From contig NZ_JBDXXH010000010.1 of assembly GCF_040373385.1 (NCBI RefSeq), positions 106,623 to 170,622 of the forward strand: 64,000 nucleotides of DNA. Reading direction: 5' to 3'. The translations under genes were made by a program, and so were the position numbers. Shown here one piece after another: positions 34,073 through 42,862 of this stretch. The notes under the pieces were generated by a model. That model did no database searches, was not told the origin of the DNA, and saw only the letters and a program-made list of their open reading frames with translations. The stretch's first letter is position 1; each line of letters begins with the position of its first letter. The DNA is from Nitratidesulfovibrio sp. GTDB lineage: Bacteria > Desulfobacterota > Desulfovibrionia > Desulfovibrionales > Desulfovibrionaceae.

Positions 34073-34118
34073 CCGGACCGTGACCGGAGACGGCAGGAAC
34101 GGGACGTTCCGCCTGCCG
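34038..34118 (+). promoter_or_regulatory. Two related hairpins in the leader of the 152-aa gene
   Basis: Hairpin one is GGCAGG-TTCCG-CCTGCC at 34038-34054. Hairpin two is CGGCAGGAAC / GTTCCGCCTGCCG at 34091-34118. Both share the segment GTTCCGCCTGCC, so the first and second arms could exchange partners, as in an attenuator. No T-run follows. Confidence 0.35.
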
Positions 34119-34190
34119 AAGGCGCCAGGGGACCATGTCGGCAGGGTCACCGGCAAACGCACCAGCACGCACCATAGCCAAGGAACGGCC

Positions 34191-34649
34191 ATGGACATCG
34201 GCGACGCAACCTCGTCACGCGGCCTTGCCGCGTACAGCCGCGCACTGACCCGCGATGCGGGCGATGCGCTGGGGCTGCTTTCCGCCAGGCGAACGAAGAC
34301 GGCCTTCTCCCTTGGCCCGCTGACGGTCAGCTACGAGACCGAAACCACCCCCACGGAGCAGGACGCCGCCGTACAGGCCGCCGAATCGCTGCACCGCATG
34401 CGGGCCTTCAACTTCGCCGACAGCCTGCAAACGCAGCAACTGCTGGCGGAACTGGCCCCCGCCGAAGCCTCGGCTCAGGCCACCGACTCCACGGCCCCCC
34501 TTGCCGCCCAGGACGCCGGGACCCGGACAGCCCAGGCCGTGTTGACGGGAGAGGCAACCCCCACCCGTACCCCCGCCGCAGGCGCGCGGGCCTATGCCCG
34601 TTCCGCCTCGTTGGTGGACCGGCCTTCCATGATCCAGACCGCCGTGTAG
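34191..34649 (+). CDS. Hypothetical protein, 152 aa
   Basis: The ATG at 34191 is preceded by AAGGAAC. The product has no signal peptide or membrane segment. Its first half (AAYSRALTRDAGDALGLLSARRTKTAFSLGPLTVSYETE and onward) looks structured, while the second half is alanine/threonine-rich. I do not recognise a family. Flanks are the nfnA promoter region on the left and a convergent GH57-type gene on the right. Confidence 0.55.
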   Translation: MDIGDATSSRGLAAYSRALTRDAGDALGLLSARRTKTAFSLGPLTVSYETETTPTEQDAAVQAAESLHRMRAFNFADSLQTQQLLAELAPAEASAQATDSTAPLAAQDAGTRTAQAVLTGEATPTRTPAAGARAYARSASLVDRPSMIQTAV

Positions 34650-34702
34650 GCGTGGGTATCGCACCAACTCTTGGTGTGTTGCGCATGTTTTGCAATTGAC
34701 TT

Positions 34703-34763
34703 TTGTTATCATTGTGATAGCAACGGCCTCGTGGCACCGGAGCGTGCCGCGAGGCCGTCGTCA
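34703..34763. other. Dyads in the gap between convergent genes
   Basis: TTGTTATCA-TTG-TGATAGCAA (34703-34723, one mismatch) directly follows a TTGACT hexamer (34696-34701). Next comes a long GC hairpin (ACGGCCTCG... / ...CGAGGCCGT, about 34722-34760) without a T-run. It may serve as a terminator for either gene or as part of a small RNA. Confidence 0.35.
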
Positions 34764-34781
34764 TGATCGGCACGGGATGCG

Positions 34782-37250
34782 CTATACCCGAAAGCCCAGC
34801 AGGGCCGCGCATTGCCGGGCCTGCGCCCCGGCAGTCGCGCCGCTGGCCTGCAATCGCTCCCACATCCGGTTCTGCACGGTCCACCAGTCGAAGTCGGGTG
34901 CCACCTCGCGGGTGCGCGCCACGGTACCGCACAGTTCGTTCCAGTCCGGCGCGGGGGCGGCCAGCAGTTCCAGCAGGTGGTCCCGCAGCAGCAGGTGCAG
35001 CCCGTGCCGCTGGCGTGGGGATGGTTGCAGCGAGCGCAGCAGATCCAACCCCTGCCGCCACGCGGCGTCGTTGCGGGTGTCGTCACCGGAGAGGGTGGAC
35101 GCAGGCGGCCCTGTGACCAACGCCAGCCCAAGCTGCGGGGCAAGGTCGGCCCACAGGTGGCTGGCGGGCATGTCGTGCTGGGCTTCTTCCCACGGGTCGA
35201 CAAGGGCGAGTGCCTGGCTGGCCAGCGCGGCGCGCCGGGCGCCCTGGTTGCGTTCCTCGCCGCGCAGCAGGGACAGCAGCAGGGCCTGCCGGGCGTTCAG
35301 CGGCAGGTCTGCCACGGAAAGGGACGTTGCGGCGGCATGGGGTTCCGCCTCGGGGCGCACGGTGATGCGCGAGGCGCGGGCAGGCGTGGACGGCCCCGGC
35401 GGGGTCCAGGCGAAGCGCACGGTGCGGCCTTCCGCCTCCAGCGGCAGGCGCAGCGCGGCGGTGCCCGTAATGTTTCCCGTGCCGAGGGGGCCGGTTTCCG
35501 GGCTGCCAGATATGTCAGGCCCGGCAGGTGTGTCAGGCCGGGCAGGCGTGTCAGGCGCATCCTGTGCGCCATGTGCATCCTGTGCATCGAGGATCACGTC
35601 CACCTCGGCGCCCGGCCAGGCATGGGTGGCCGTGGTGCCCGGCGCGGGCAGTCCCTGTTCCGCGCGCAGGCGCCACAGGGCCTGAAGCACCAGGCTGGCG
35701 TCCGTGCCGCGTCGGGGCAGTACGGTGCGGGACAGGATGTCCGCCCCGGTGCCTTCCTCCGGTTTGTTGGAAAGGGCGTGGGTCAGGTGTTCCGCCAGAC
35801 GCGGCAACAGGTCCGGACCGCCGGTGGCGGTGCACAGGTCCAGGGCGCGCAGGGCGTAGGTCATGGCGTTCACCGGCTCGATGCGCGAAATTTCGTCGAA
35901 GAACCAGGCGCAACTGGCAAAGGACGCCAGCCCCGCCTCCTGCATGGCCAGCAGCTTCCACGCCGCGTCGGCCTGCCGCCCGGTGATGCCGGGGACCAAG
36001 TGCGCGGCGGCAAAGGATTCTCGCGCGGCGGTGTCCCCGGGCTGCGTCAGCACCTGCCCGTAGGCCAGCAGTGCGGCCTTGGGGTTGCGGAACAGCGCGG
36101 ATCCGGCGGCGGTGAAATGGGCGTCCAGCCCCTGTTTCACCGCGTCCAGCCCCTGACGCAGGGGGCCGCGCCAGCGCTGGTTCCAGCCGGGGTGGCCGCC
36201 GTCTGTGCAGCCGCAGTCGGACCGCCAGCGTTCCACGCCATGGGCGCAGCTCCACGACGAAGGCTCGTGCAGCAGCACCCGCATGCGCGGCGGGTTGCGA
36301 TGGCGGAACGCGGCAAAATTGGTCAGCGCCACGCCGTCGCGCCCGGCGTAGCCCTGGGCCAGCACGTGGGCCAGGGCCATTTCGCCGAAGGTGAAGTGGT
36401 GGCCGTAGGTTTCGCCATCGGTGCATACGGTCAGCAGCCGGTCCCCGTTTCCGCCGTCCCCCCGTTCCTCGCCGGGGGGCACGGGCAGGGCGCGGGCCGC
36501 GTCGGCCAGCCTGCGCCAGAAGATTTCGCCGTCGCGCAAAAGTTGCTCGAACGCCACGGCTCGCGAGATGGGGCCGTCGTAGAAGAAGATGTCGATGCTC
36601 CGACCGGAGGGCAGTTCCGCCCGGTAGGGCAGGCCGATGTCCAGCGAGCCTTCGTGCACCGGCTGCCACGCGGCATTGGCCTGGTCGATGCCGTCCAGCG
36701 CGGCCACGGCACGGGCCTGGCGCGGGGCCAGCACGGTGAAGGCGATGCCCGCCTCCGCCAGGGTTTCCAGCGTGGGGGTATCCACGGCGGCCTCGGGCAG
36801 CCACATGCCTTCGGGCGTACGTCCGAAACGCGCCGTGAAGTCGGCCACGGCCCATGCGGTTTCCACCTCGCGGTCGAGCGGGGTGGCCAGGGGCATGATG
36901 ACGTGATGGTACACCTGGGCCATGGCGTTGCCGTGCCCCCAGCGCGCCGCGCTTGTCCGGTCGCCTTCCACCATGCGGCGCAGGGTGTCCGGCGCGTGGC
37001 GGTCCATCCAGCGCAGCAGGGTGGGCCCGGCGTTGAAGCTGGTCCATTCGTAGCAGTTCAGGATGTCGCCGATGCGCCCTTCGCGGTCCAGGCGGCGCGC
37101 CCAACCCAACGGGGCATAACTTTCGTGCAGGATGCGGGTGTTCCAGTCGGTGGCGGGGGCTGCGCTGCCTTCGGGCAAAATATCATCCAGCCACGGATCT
37201 TCGCGGGGCGGCTGATAGAAGTGGCCATGGATGCACAGGCTGCGGGGCAT
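34782..37250 (-). CDS. Glycoside hydrolase family 57-like protein (DUF3536 type)
   Basis: This 822-aa cytoplasmic protein starts PRSLCIHGHFYQPPREDPW, the GH57 N-terminal signature. It continues with FNAGPTLLRWMDRHAP, HGNAMAQVYHHVIMPL, the PEGMWLPEAAVD segment with the likely catalytic glutamate region, CTDGETYGHHFTFGEMAL, and a long helical C-terminal part of the DUF3536 type. GH57 enzymes act on alpha-glucans (amylase, branching, pullulanase activities); the precise reaction is not predictable. A repeat-rich linker near residue 560 (DAQDAHGAQDAPDTPARPD) comes from a 15-bp tract. The ATG at 37250 with GGAGG upstream is preferred over longer frames. Confidence 0.8.
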   Translation of the reverse strand: MPRSLCIHGHFYQPPREDPWLDDILPEGSAAPATDWNTRILHESYAPLGWARRLDREGRIGDILNCYEWTSFNAGPTLLRWMDRHAPDTLRRMVEGDRTSAARWGHGNAMAQVYHHVIMPLATPLDREVETAWAVADFTARFGRTPEGMWLPEAAVDTPTLETLAEAGIAFTVLAPRQARAVAALDGIDQANAAWQPVHEGSLDIGLPYRAELPSGRSIDIFFYDGPISRAVAFEQLLRDGEIFWRRLADAARALPVPPGEERGDGGNGDRLLTVCTDGETYGHHFTFGEMALAHVLAQGYAGRDGVALTNFAAFRHRNPPRMRVLLHEPSSWSCAHGVERWRSDCGCTDGGHPGWNQRWRGPLRQGLDAVKQGLDAHFTAAGSALFRNPKAALLAYGQVLTQPGDTAARESFAAAHLVPGITGRQADAAWKLLAMQEAGLASFASCAWFFDEISRIEPVNAMTYALRALDLCTATGGPDLLPRLAEHLTHALSNKPEEGTGADILSRTVLPRRGTDASLVLQALWRLRAEQGLPAPGTTATHAWPGAEVDVILDAQDAHGAQDAPDTPARPDTPAGPDISGSPETGPLGTGNITGTAALRLPLEAEGRTVRFAWTPPGPSTPARASRITVRPEAEPHAAATSLSVADLPLNARQALLLSLLRGEERNQGARRAALASQALALVDPWEEAQHDMPASHLWADLAPQLGLALVTGPPASTLSGDDTRNDAAWRQGLDLLRSLQPSPRQRHGLHLLLRDHLLELLAAPAPDWNELCGTVARTREVAPDFDWWTVQNRMWERLQASGATAGAQARQCAALLGFRV
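35505..35592. repeat. 15-bp-period degenerate repeat encoding a linker in the GH57-type protein
   Basis: Units resembling GGCAGGTGTGTCAGG and GTGCATCCTGTGCAT succeed one another in frame, giving D/A/P-rich protein. The period is a multiple of three, so the reading frame is kept. Confidence 0.6.
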
Positions 37251-37348
37251 GGGAACCTCCTGGTTTCCGGCAGGATACACCGCCCCGCCGAACGGGGAAA
37301 GGTGCCCCACCCGACTATGGGGGCACAAGCAGGGTTTACGGGGGAGCA

Positions 37349-38254
37349 ATGCAAGGCTATCATCATGCCGTAGACAACCGGGGGTTCGCCGTGAACGTCG
37401 ATACGGAAATGGTGAAAGATTTTCCCGTGCTGGGCGAAAAGCCCAGACGCGGGGTCTTTTCCACGACGGCCGATATGAAAATCGGTTTCGGCGGAACGCG
37501 ACGTACCGTGCAGCAGAACGTGATGATTTACGTGAACCAGCGCGAGGATGGCCGCTACGATGCCCAGGTGCTGAACGACAATCACGTGCCCACTGGCGAG
37601 ACCACCATCGTCACCTACGAGGACCTCGTCCTCGACTACATTCCCGAACCCGCCATTTACCACGAGAAGGTGTATCCGGCCATGCGCGAGTTGGCCGGGC
37701 ACATCGCGCGCGGCGAGCGCCACCGCGAACGCGGCGAGACCTGGAGCGCCGAATTCGAGTTCCAGAACGCCCTGGCCATCGACGAGCAGAACGTGCGCGC
37801 CACCTTCGGGCTGGGGCTCACCTACCTTGCCCGCGAAGACCTGGACAAGGCGCGCGAGGTGTTCCAGCGGCTCATTGCCCTGCCCGGCGCCTTCGACCCG
37901 CGTCACAAGCACATGTTCAACGATTTCGGCATCAAGCTGCGCAAAAGCCGCATGTTCGGAGAGGCGTTGCGCTTCTACGCCCGCGCCGCGCAACTGGCGC
38001 CCAAGGACGACCACCTGCTGTACAACATCGCCCGGACCCTGTTCGAGTCCGGCGATTACGAGAAGGCCAACGGCTTTCTGTGCCGCGCCCTGGCCCTGAA
38101 CCCCCGGCTGGAGGAAGGGCAGCAGTTGCGCGCGGTCATCGCGGTGCGCAAGGGGCACGATGTGGGGCACCCCATGGACATGCCGCAGGAACTTCTGCTG
38201 AACGATCCGTGCGATGTGCCGGAATCGTTGGCGGACACCGTGGAAAGCTATTAG
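37349..38254 (+). CDS. Tetratricopeptide-repeat protein
   Basis: This 301-aa protein has an N-terminal region of about 120 residues (MVKDFPVLGEKPRRGVFSTT and a segment resembling a small beta domain) followed by about four TPR units from residue 125, for example AEFEFQNALAIDEQNVRATF and GEALRFYARAAQLAPKDDHL. TPR proteins are scaffolds; the partner is unknown. The ATG at 37349 has GGGGGAG only two bases away; a GTG at 37391 and an ATG at 37409 are possible alternatives, and conservation suggests the core starts near the latter. It is divergent from the GH57-type gene and ends at a strong terminator. Confidence 0.75.
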   Translation: MQGYHHAVDNRGFAVNVDTEMVKDFPVLGEKPRRGVFSTTADMKIGFGGTRRTVQQNVMIYVNQREDGRYDAQVLNDNHVPTGETTIVTYEDLVLDYIPEPAIYHEKVYPAMRELAGHIARGERHRERGETWSAEFEFQNALAIDEQNVRATFGLGLTYLAREDLDKAREVFQRLIALPGAFDPRHKHMFNDFGIKLRKSRMFGEALRFYARAAQLAPKDDHLLYNIARTLFESGDYEKANGFLCRALALNPRLEEGQQLRAVIAVRKGHDVGHPMDMPQELLLNDPCDVPESLADTVESY

Positions 38255-38287
38255 CTGCAAGGGCCTTGAAGCCTGTGGAAATATCAC

Positions 38288-38320
38288 GGGGCGGCGTTCT
38301 TCCGAACGCCGCCCCGTTTT
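38288..38320 (+). terminator. Rho-independent terminator after the TPR gene
   Basis: GGGGCGGCGTT and AACGCCGCCCC form a perfect 11-bp stem around a 6-base loop, followed by GTTTTC. It also separates the convergent dmsC-like gene. Confidence 0.88.
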
Positions 38321-38357
38321 CATTCAGGCAAAAGCCCTGCGGCAGCAGGGTACGCCG

Positions 38358-39191
38358 TTAGTACGGGATGCCCAGATTCACCGCGGCATGCACGGTAGCC
38401 CCGAAGAACACGGCCCGGCCCGCCAGTTCGCCCAGCAGCACCAGCGGCCCCATCCAGCGGGGGATGCGCGGGCTGCGGATCATCACCACCAGCGGCACCA
38501 CGATGCCCAGTACCAGCCGCGCCCAGTACAGGGGCGATGCCAGCCACGCGCGCGCGGTCATCTGCATGACCGTGCCGCCCGATGCCCACACGCAGGGCAC
38601 GATGACGTACACCGCCAGCGCCGCCGCCAGACTGCCCAGCAGCACGGCGCGCAGCATGGGCTGGCTGCCTTCGCCCGCGAACCAGCTGCCGAAGGAGGCC
38701 CCCAGCAGCAGCGCCGACAGCAGGAAGAACCCCAGCGGCGCGGCGTTGTGCAGGGCGGGCATGGCGGGCGGCGCATAGGTCATGCCCGAGGTGTACAGGG
38801 CGGCCAGGCCCACCAGCGCGGCGGCCCCGCGCAGGCCCGCGCCCGCCTTGCCGGTGACGGCGGCCACGGCAAGCAGCACGGCGAACGCGCCAAAGGCCAG
38901 AATCTCGCGGCTCAGCCAGGCCCTTTCCAGATGAGCCAGGGTGCGCACCGCCCCTTCCGGATGGCCCAGATGGAACAGCGAGGCCAGCAGGGCCACGCCC
39001 ATGACGATGGTGGCTGTCAGCCATTCCGCGCGGCTTCCGGGGGCGCCGCCGCCCGTGCCCGTCGTGGTCGGCGTGGTCGCGCAGGCCCCGCCCGCGCAGC
39101 CGCACGAGCGAACGGCCAGCAGCAGGGCCATGCCCACGGCGGCTTGCGACAGCACGGTGAACAGCACGAGGGGAAGTTCTATGTTCTGCAT
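38358..39191 (-). CDS. dmsC: DmsC-like membrane anchor of a molybdopterin oxidoreductase
   Basis: This 277-aa polytopic protein of the DmsC family has about eight transmembrane helices. The family-like parts are FTVLSQAAVGMALLLA at the start, ATIVMGVALLASLFHLGHPEGA, and LSREILAFGAFAVLL. It anchors the catalytic and iron-sulfur subunits to the membrane and exchanges electrons with the quinol pool. A cysteine/glycine/threonine-rich insertion (GCAGGACATTPTTTGTGGG) lies after the first helix. The start lies 2 bp after the dmsB stop, so it is coupled. Confidence 0.85.
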   Translation of the reverse strand: MQNIELPLVLFTVLSQAAVGMALLLAVRSCGCAGGACATTPTTTGTGGGAPGSRAEWLTATIVMGVALLASLFHLGHPEGAVRTLAHLERAWLSREILAFGAFAVLLAVAAVTGKAGAGLRGAAALVGLAALYTSGMTYAPPAMPALHNAAPLGFFLLSALLLGASFGSWFAGEGSQPMLRAVLLGSLAAALAVYVIVPCVWASGGTVMQMTARAWLASPLYWARLVLGIVVPLVVMIRSPRIPRWMGPLVLLGELAGRAVFFGATVHAAVNLGIPY

Positions 39192-39193
39192 GG

Positions 39194-39781
39194 CTACCTC
39201 CTCACCACGCGGGGTGTTCTGGGCATGATGAAGCGGGTGGACGGGTTGACCTGCGGCATTTCCGGGTACCCTGCCGGGTACTGCACGGCGTTGGCGGCGT
39301 CCGCCGTGGACAGGGCGGCAATGTCCACCAGCCGCAGCGCCCGCACCGGGCAGCTTTGCACGCAGGCGGGCTGTTCACCGGCGTCCAGCCGTTCGTGGCA
39401 CAGGCTGCACTTTTCCGCCTTCTTCAGCACCGGATTGTAGCGCGGCGCGCCGTACGGACAGGAACGGATGCAGTTGCCACAGCCGATGCAGCGGTCCTGA
39501 TGATGCACCACCACGCCGTCCTCGCGCTTTTCGTACGCCTTCACCGGGCAGGCGTTGAGACAGGCGGGGTTTTCACAGTGGTTGCATGCCAGCGAAAAGA
39601 AGGCCCGCTCGCGGTGGGGGTAGATGGCCTCGTCCAGCGGATACAGCTGCCGCCAGACCACGCCGGTTTCCTGTTGGTAATAGTTCTTGCAGGCCATGGC
39701 GCAGGTGAAGCAGCCGATGCAGCGCTCCACGTCCACCAGAAAGGCGCGTTGCCCGGGACGGGATGTCTTTTGTGTGGTCAT
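39194..39781 (-). CDS. dmsB: DmsB-like iron-sulfur subunit
   Basis: This 195-aa protein has four ferredoxin-type cysteine groups: CIGCFTCAMACK near residue 21, CNHCENPACLNACP near 67, CIGCGNCIRSCPYGAP near 100, and CSLCHERLDAGEQPACVQSCP. They would carry four [4Fe-4S] clusters that pass electrons between the DmsC anchor and the molybdenum subunit. The ATG at 39781 is 10 bp from the dmsA stop. The order dmsA-dmsB-dmsC on one strand supports one complex. Confidence 0.92.
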   Translation of the reverse strand: MTTQKTSRPGQRAFLVDVERCIGCFTCAMACKNYYQQETGVVWRQLYPLDEAIYPHRERAFFSLACNHCENPACLNACPVKAYEKREDGVVVHHQDRCIGCGNCIRSCPYGAPRYNPVLKKAEKCSLCHERLDAGEQPACVQSCPVRALRLVDIAALSTADAANAVQYPAGYPEMPQVNPSTRFIMPRTPRVVRR

Positions 39782-39791
39782 GGGCCGCCTC

Positions 39792-42083
39792 CTATGCTCT
39801 CGCCACGTCGGCGAACTGGTCGTGAATGGCCACGCCGGGGGCACCGGTCTTGTAGGCGCCCATGTCCGCCGACTCGTCATCCACAAGGTTCTGCACGTTG
39901 AAGTCCAGCTTGCGGAACCACGCCTCGTACACCAGCAGGCAGTCGCCGGGCACCGTATTGGTGATCTTGGCGCGCAGCTTCACCTCGCCGGTGGGGTTGA
40001 ACACCCGCACCGTGTCCAGGTCGGCGATGCCCTTGGCCTTGGCCAGCGCGGGGTTCAGGTAGACGAAGGGTTCCTTCTGGAATTCTTCCATCCAGTCCAG
40101 GTTGGCGAACTGCGAATGGATGGCGAACTTGCTGTGCGGGGTCAGCAGGCGGTAGGGGGCGTAGGCCTTGCGGCCTTCCTTGTATTCCGGCAGGGCCTTG
40201 TGCCCGTGGCTGGCGCACAGGTCGGACCGGAACTCGTACTTGCCCGACGGCGTCTTGAACTTGCGGTCGCTCCACGAGGCGGACGACGGCATCTTCGCCT
40301 TGGCCGGGCCCTTGCGCAGGTCCTGCCAGTGGCTGATGCCCAGCAACTCGTACACGCCCTTGTTGAACTCCTTCTCCATCCACTCCTTGGTGTCGATGTC
40401 CTGCGGATAGGTGCAGGAACCGGGAGACAGGCGGTTCATGTGCTTCGAGAGCAGCGCCGCGATCTCGATGTTCGACTTGGCCTCGTGCAGGGGGGCGATG
40501 GCCTGCTCGTTCAGTGATACCCAGTAGTGCCAGTAAGATGCGTTGACGGTCCATTCCTCGAACAGGGTGGTCACCGGCAGCACGATGTCGGAGTGGCGCA
40601 CCGTTTCGGTGAAAAACTGTTCGACGCTGACCACCATTTCCAGCTTGTTGAAGGCCTTTTCCAGCTTGTTGCGGTCGAAGTCCTGCGCAAAGGGGTTCTT
40701 GCACGACGACCACAGCACGCGCACCGGCGGGTTCTGGGCGTCCAGCAGTTCCTGGGCGGTCTTGTTGATGTTCAGGGCGCGGTCGGTGTAGGCGGCTGCC
40801 GCCGCCGCACCTGCGGTCACGTCGAATTCGCCCTTGGGACCCGCCTTGCCCACGAAGCCGGTGGACCCCGCCGGGGCCTTCTGGATCATGGCGTGGTAGT
40901 TGAATCCCCAGGTTTGCAGGTGGCCGTAGCGCGCGCCGCCGCCCACCTTGCCCACGTTGCCGGTCATGGCCACCAGCGCGTCGATGGCGCGCACGGCGGC
41001 CCCGCCGTTGACGTGGCGCTGCATGCCGTAGCCGATCCAGATGGTGGCGGGCTTGGCGGTGGCGAATTCCTCTGCCACGCGGCGGATCTCGTCGGCGGGG
41101 ATGCCGGACTTTTCCGCCGCCCAGTCCACGGTGACGTTGTTGCGCAGGTACGCGGCGAATTCCTCGAAGCCCACGGCGTTGTTGGCCACGAAGTCGCGGT
41201 CCACCAGCCCCAGGTCAAGCACGTGCCGGGCCATGCCCAGCGCCAGCGCGCCGTCGCTGCCGGTTTCCGGCTGCCAGGCCACGTCGCCCTTGGCGGCGGT
41301 CTGGGTCAGCACCGGGTCGATGACCACGATCTTGGCCCCCCGGTCGCGGGCGGCGTAGACGTACTTCATGGAATGCACGGAACACCACGCGGGGTTGGCG
41401 CCCCAGATGATGACGTAGCGCGACTTTTCCATGTCTTCCGGGTCGTTGCACCACATGTCGCCCAGGTCGTAGTTCTGGGCGTCTATGCCTGCGGGCCAGC
41501 AGGGCGTGCCCACGAGGCGGGTGGTGTAGCCCAACGAGGACATCATGCCCTCGACCCCATAGTTGGTGATGCCGAAGTTGCCGGAATACTTGGTAAGGGC
41601 AAGACCCAGCAGGTTGCCGTCCTTTTCCTTGATCTCCAGCAGCTTGCGGGCGATGCGTTCCATGGCCTCATCCCACGAGACGCGCCGCCAGTTGCCGCTG
41701 CCGCGCCCGTCCTGGACCATGGGGTACTTGATGCGGTCGGGGCTGTAGACGCGGCGGGGGTAGGCATAGCCCTTCACGCACAGCCCGCCCGCCGTGAAGG
41801 TGGATTCCGGCGCGCCTTCCACGAACCTGACCACCCCATCCTTGACGTAGGTGACGATGCTGCACGTGTCGTAACAGTTGCGCGGGCAGGCGTTGCGGAA
41901 GATCTGGAAATCCGCCTTGTTGAAGGGCGCGGCGGATGCGCTGCGGGGCGTCAGCAGTCCGCAGGGCAGCGTGGCCAGCGCGCCGGATGCGATGAGCCCC
42001 TTGAGGAAGCTGCGCCTGGTCATGGCGTAGGATGGCGTGCGGGATGGCGCTCCGCGCGAGGGGGCGCCGAGGGAATCGGACAT
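39792..42083 (-). CDS. dmsA: DmsA-like molybdopterin oxidoreductase catalytic subunit
   Basis: This 763-aa catalytic subunit carries a twin-arginine signal (TRRSFLKGLIASGALA, arginines near residues 23-24), so it is exported folded to the periplasmic side. After cleavage comes the [4Fe-4S] motif CPRNCYDTC with GGLCVKG, then molybdopterin-guanine-dinucleotide binding regions such as VIIWGANPAW and the C-terminal MPSSASWSDRK domain. Near residue 190 the segment RLVGTPCWPAG offers a cysteine that might ligate molybdenum, which would favour a polysulfide or thiosulfate-type substrate over DMSO; the assignment is uncertain. The ATG at 42083 has GGAGGT upstream. Confidence 0.9.
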   Translation of the reverse strand: MSDSLGAPSRGAPSRTPSYAMTRRSFLKGLIASGALATLPCGLLTPRSASAAPFNKADFQIFRNACPRNCYDTCSIVTYVKDGVVRFVEGAPESTFTAGGLCVKGYAYPRRVYSPDRIKYPMVQDGRGSGNWRRVSWDEAMERIARKLLEIKEKDGNLLGLALTKYSGNFGITNYGVEGMMSSLGYTTRLVGTPCWPAGIDAQNYDLGDMWCNDPEDMEKSRYVIIWGANPAWCSVHSMKYVYAARDRGAKIVVIDPVLTQTAAKGDVAWQPETGSDGALALGMARHVLDLGLVDRDFVANNAVGFEEFAAYLRNNVTVDWAAEKSGIPADEIRRVAEEFATAKPATIWIGYGMQRHVNGGAAVRAIDALVAMTGNVGKVGGGARYGHLQTWGFNYHAMIQKAPAGSTGFVGKAGPKGEFDVTAGAAAAAAYTDRALNINKTAQELLDAQNPPVRVLWSSCKNPFAQDFDRNKLEKAFNKLEMVVSVEQFFTETVRHSDIVLPVTTLFEEWTVNASYWHYWVSLNEQAIAPLHEAKSNIEIAALLSKHMNRLSPGSCTYPQDIDTKEWMEKEFNKGVYELLGISHWQDLRKGPAKAKMPSSASWSDRKFKTPSGKYEFRSDLCASHGHKALPEYKEGRKAYAPYRLLTPHSKFAIHSQFANLDWMEEFQKEPFVYLNPALAKAKGIADLDTVRVFNPTGEVKLRAKITNTVPGDCLLVYEAWFRKLDFNVQNLVDDESADMGAYKTGAPGVAIHDQFADVARA

Positions 42084-42124
42084 GGTGACCTCCGTGGTGT
42101 TCGTGATTTGCGGAAGATTGTTGG

Positions 42125-42862
42125 CTATGCGTCCTGCCGGCCTTGCATTCCGGTGATCGTCTCTTCGATGCTGGCGGTGGAACAGGCTGCTGCGGCATCT
42201 TCCTGCCAGCACAGCAGCATGGCCAGCGCACGGGCGATGGCGGGCGGCACGTCGGGTTCGGCCAGGGCGTGCTGCACGAAGCGCGGCACCCATGCCCCCA
42301 TGTGCTCGGCCACAAGCCAGCGCCATGCTTCCTGCGTGTCGGTGGCGAGCGTGGAGGGGGAAGGCTCCGGAGCGGAAGATGGCGGAGCGGCGTTCGCCGC
42401 CTCTCGCAGGGCCAGCAGCGCAAGCGCCGCATCCAGCTCGAAGCTCAGGTGGTCGTCGGGCGTGGCGCCTTCATCGGGTACGGCATACCCGAGGGAGTGG
42501 TACAGGTTGCGGACGTCCATGGCGGCTTCACCCATCAGGCGGGGTTCCGTTTCCAGCCATGCAGAGGCGTAGGGCGGGGCGGGCACGGCCATGGGCCCCA
42601 CGAATAGCCGGTTGAAGGCGTACTCGGTAGTGCGCCAGTGGTCGGGGGTATCAATGGTGTCTAGGCCGGATAGAGGGCCGGATGGGGCGCAGGGGGGAGC
42701 GCCGCGCGTGGAGCGGGAGCATCCGAACATGGTGCGGCACGCATCCAGCGCCAGCGAGGCCGCACGCAGGCCGTCCGCACCCCGCGCGGAGAACAGGTCG
42801 CGCAGGGCGCGCAACAGGCATGCATCGCGGGGCGTGCCGGGGGTGGGAAAAATGTGATTCAT
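42125..42862 (-). CDS. torD: TorD/DmsD-family chaperone
   Basis: This 245-aa all-helical protein contains the TorD-family core EYAFNRLFVGPMAVPAPPYASAWLE near residue 85 and the later helix PDDHLSFELDAALALLALRE. Such chaperones bind the twin-arginine signal of the molybdoenzyme and hold it until cofactor insertion. It is the first gene of the leftward operon torD-dmsA-dmsB-dmsC, which fits that job. The N-terminal 80 residues are less conserved. The ATG at 42862 has GAGGAGA upstream. Confidence 0.82.
   Translation of the reverse strand: MNHIFPTPGTPRDACLLRALRDLFSARGADGLRAASLALDACRTMFGCSRSTRGAPPCAPSGPLSGLDTIDTPDHWRTTEYAFNRLFVGPMAVPAPPYASAWLETEPRLMGEAAMDVRNLYHSLGYAVPDEGATPDDHLSFELDAALALLALREAANAAPPSSAPEPSPSTLATDTQEAWRWLVAEHMGAWVPRFVQHALAEPDVPPAIARALAMLLCWQEDAAAACSTASIEETITGMQGRQDA

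Larger units (their letters stand above)
33744..34190. other. Divergent intergenic region between nfnA and a small gene
   Basis: An AT-rich patch at about 33958-33981 stands out from the GC-rich surroundings and is the likely promoter zone for nfnAB or for the rightward gene. Further right come a tiny open frame (34031-34072) and two related hairpins, listed separately. No larger gene is supported. Confidence 0.5.
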
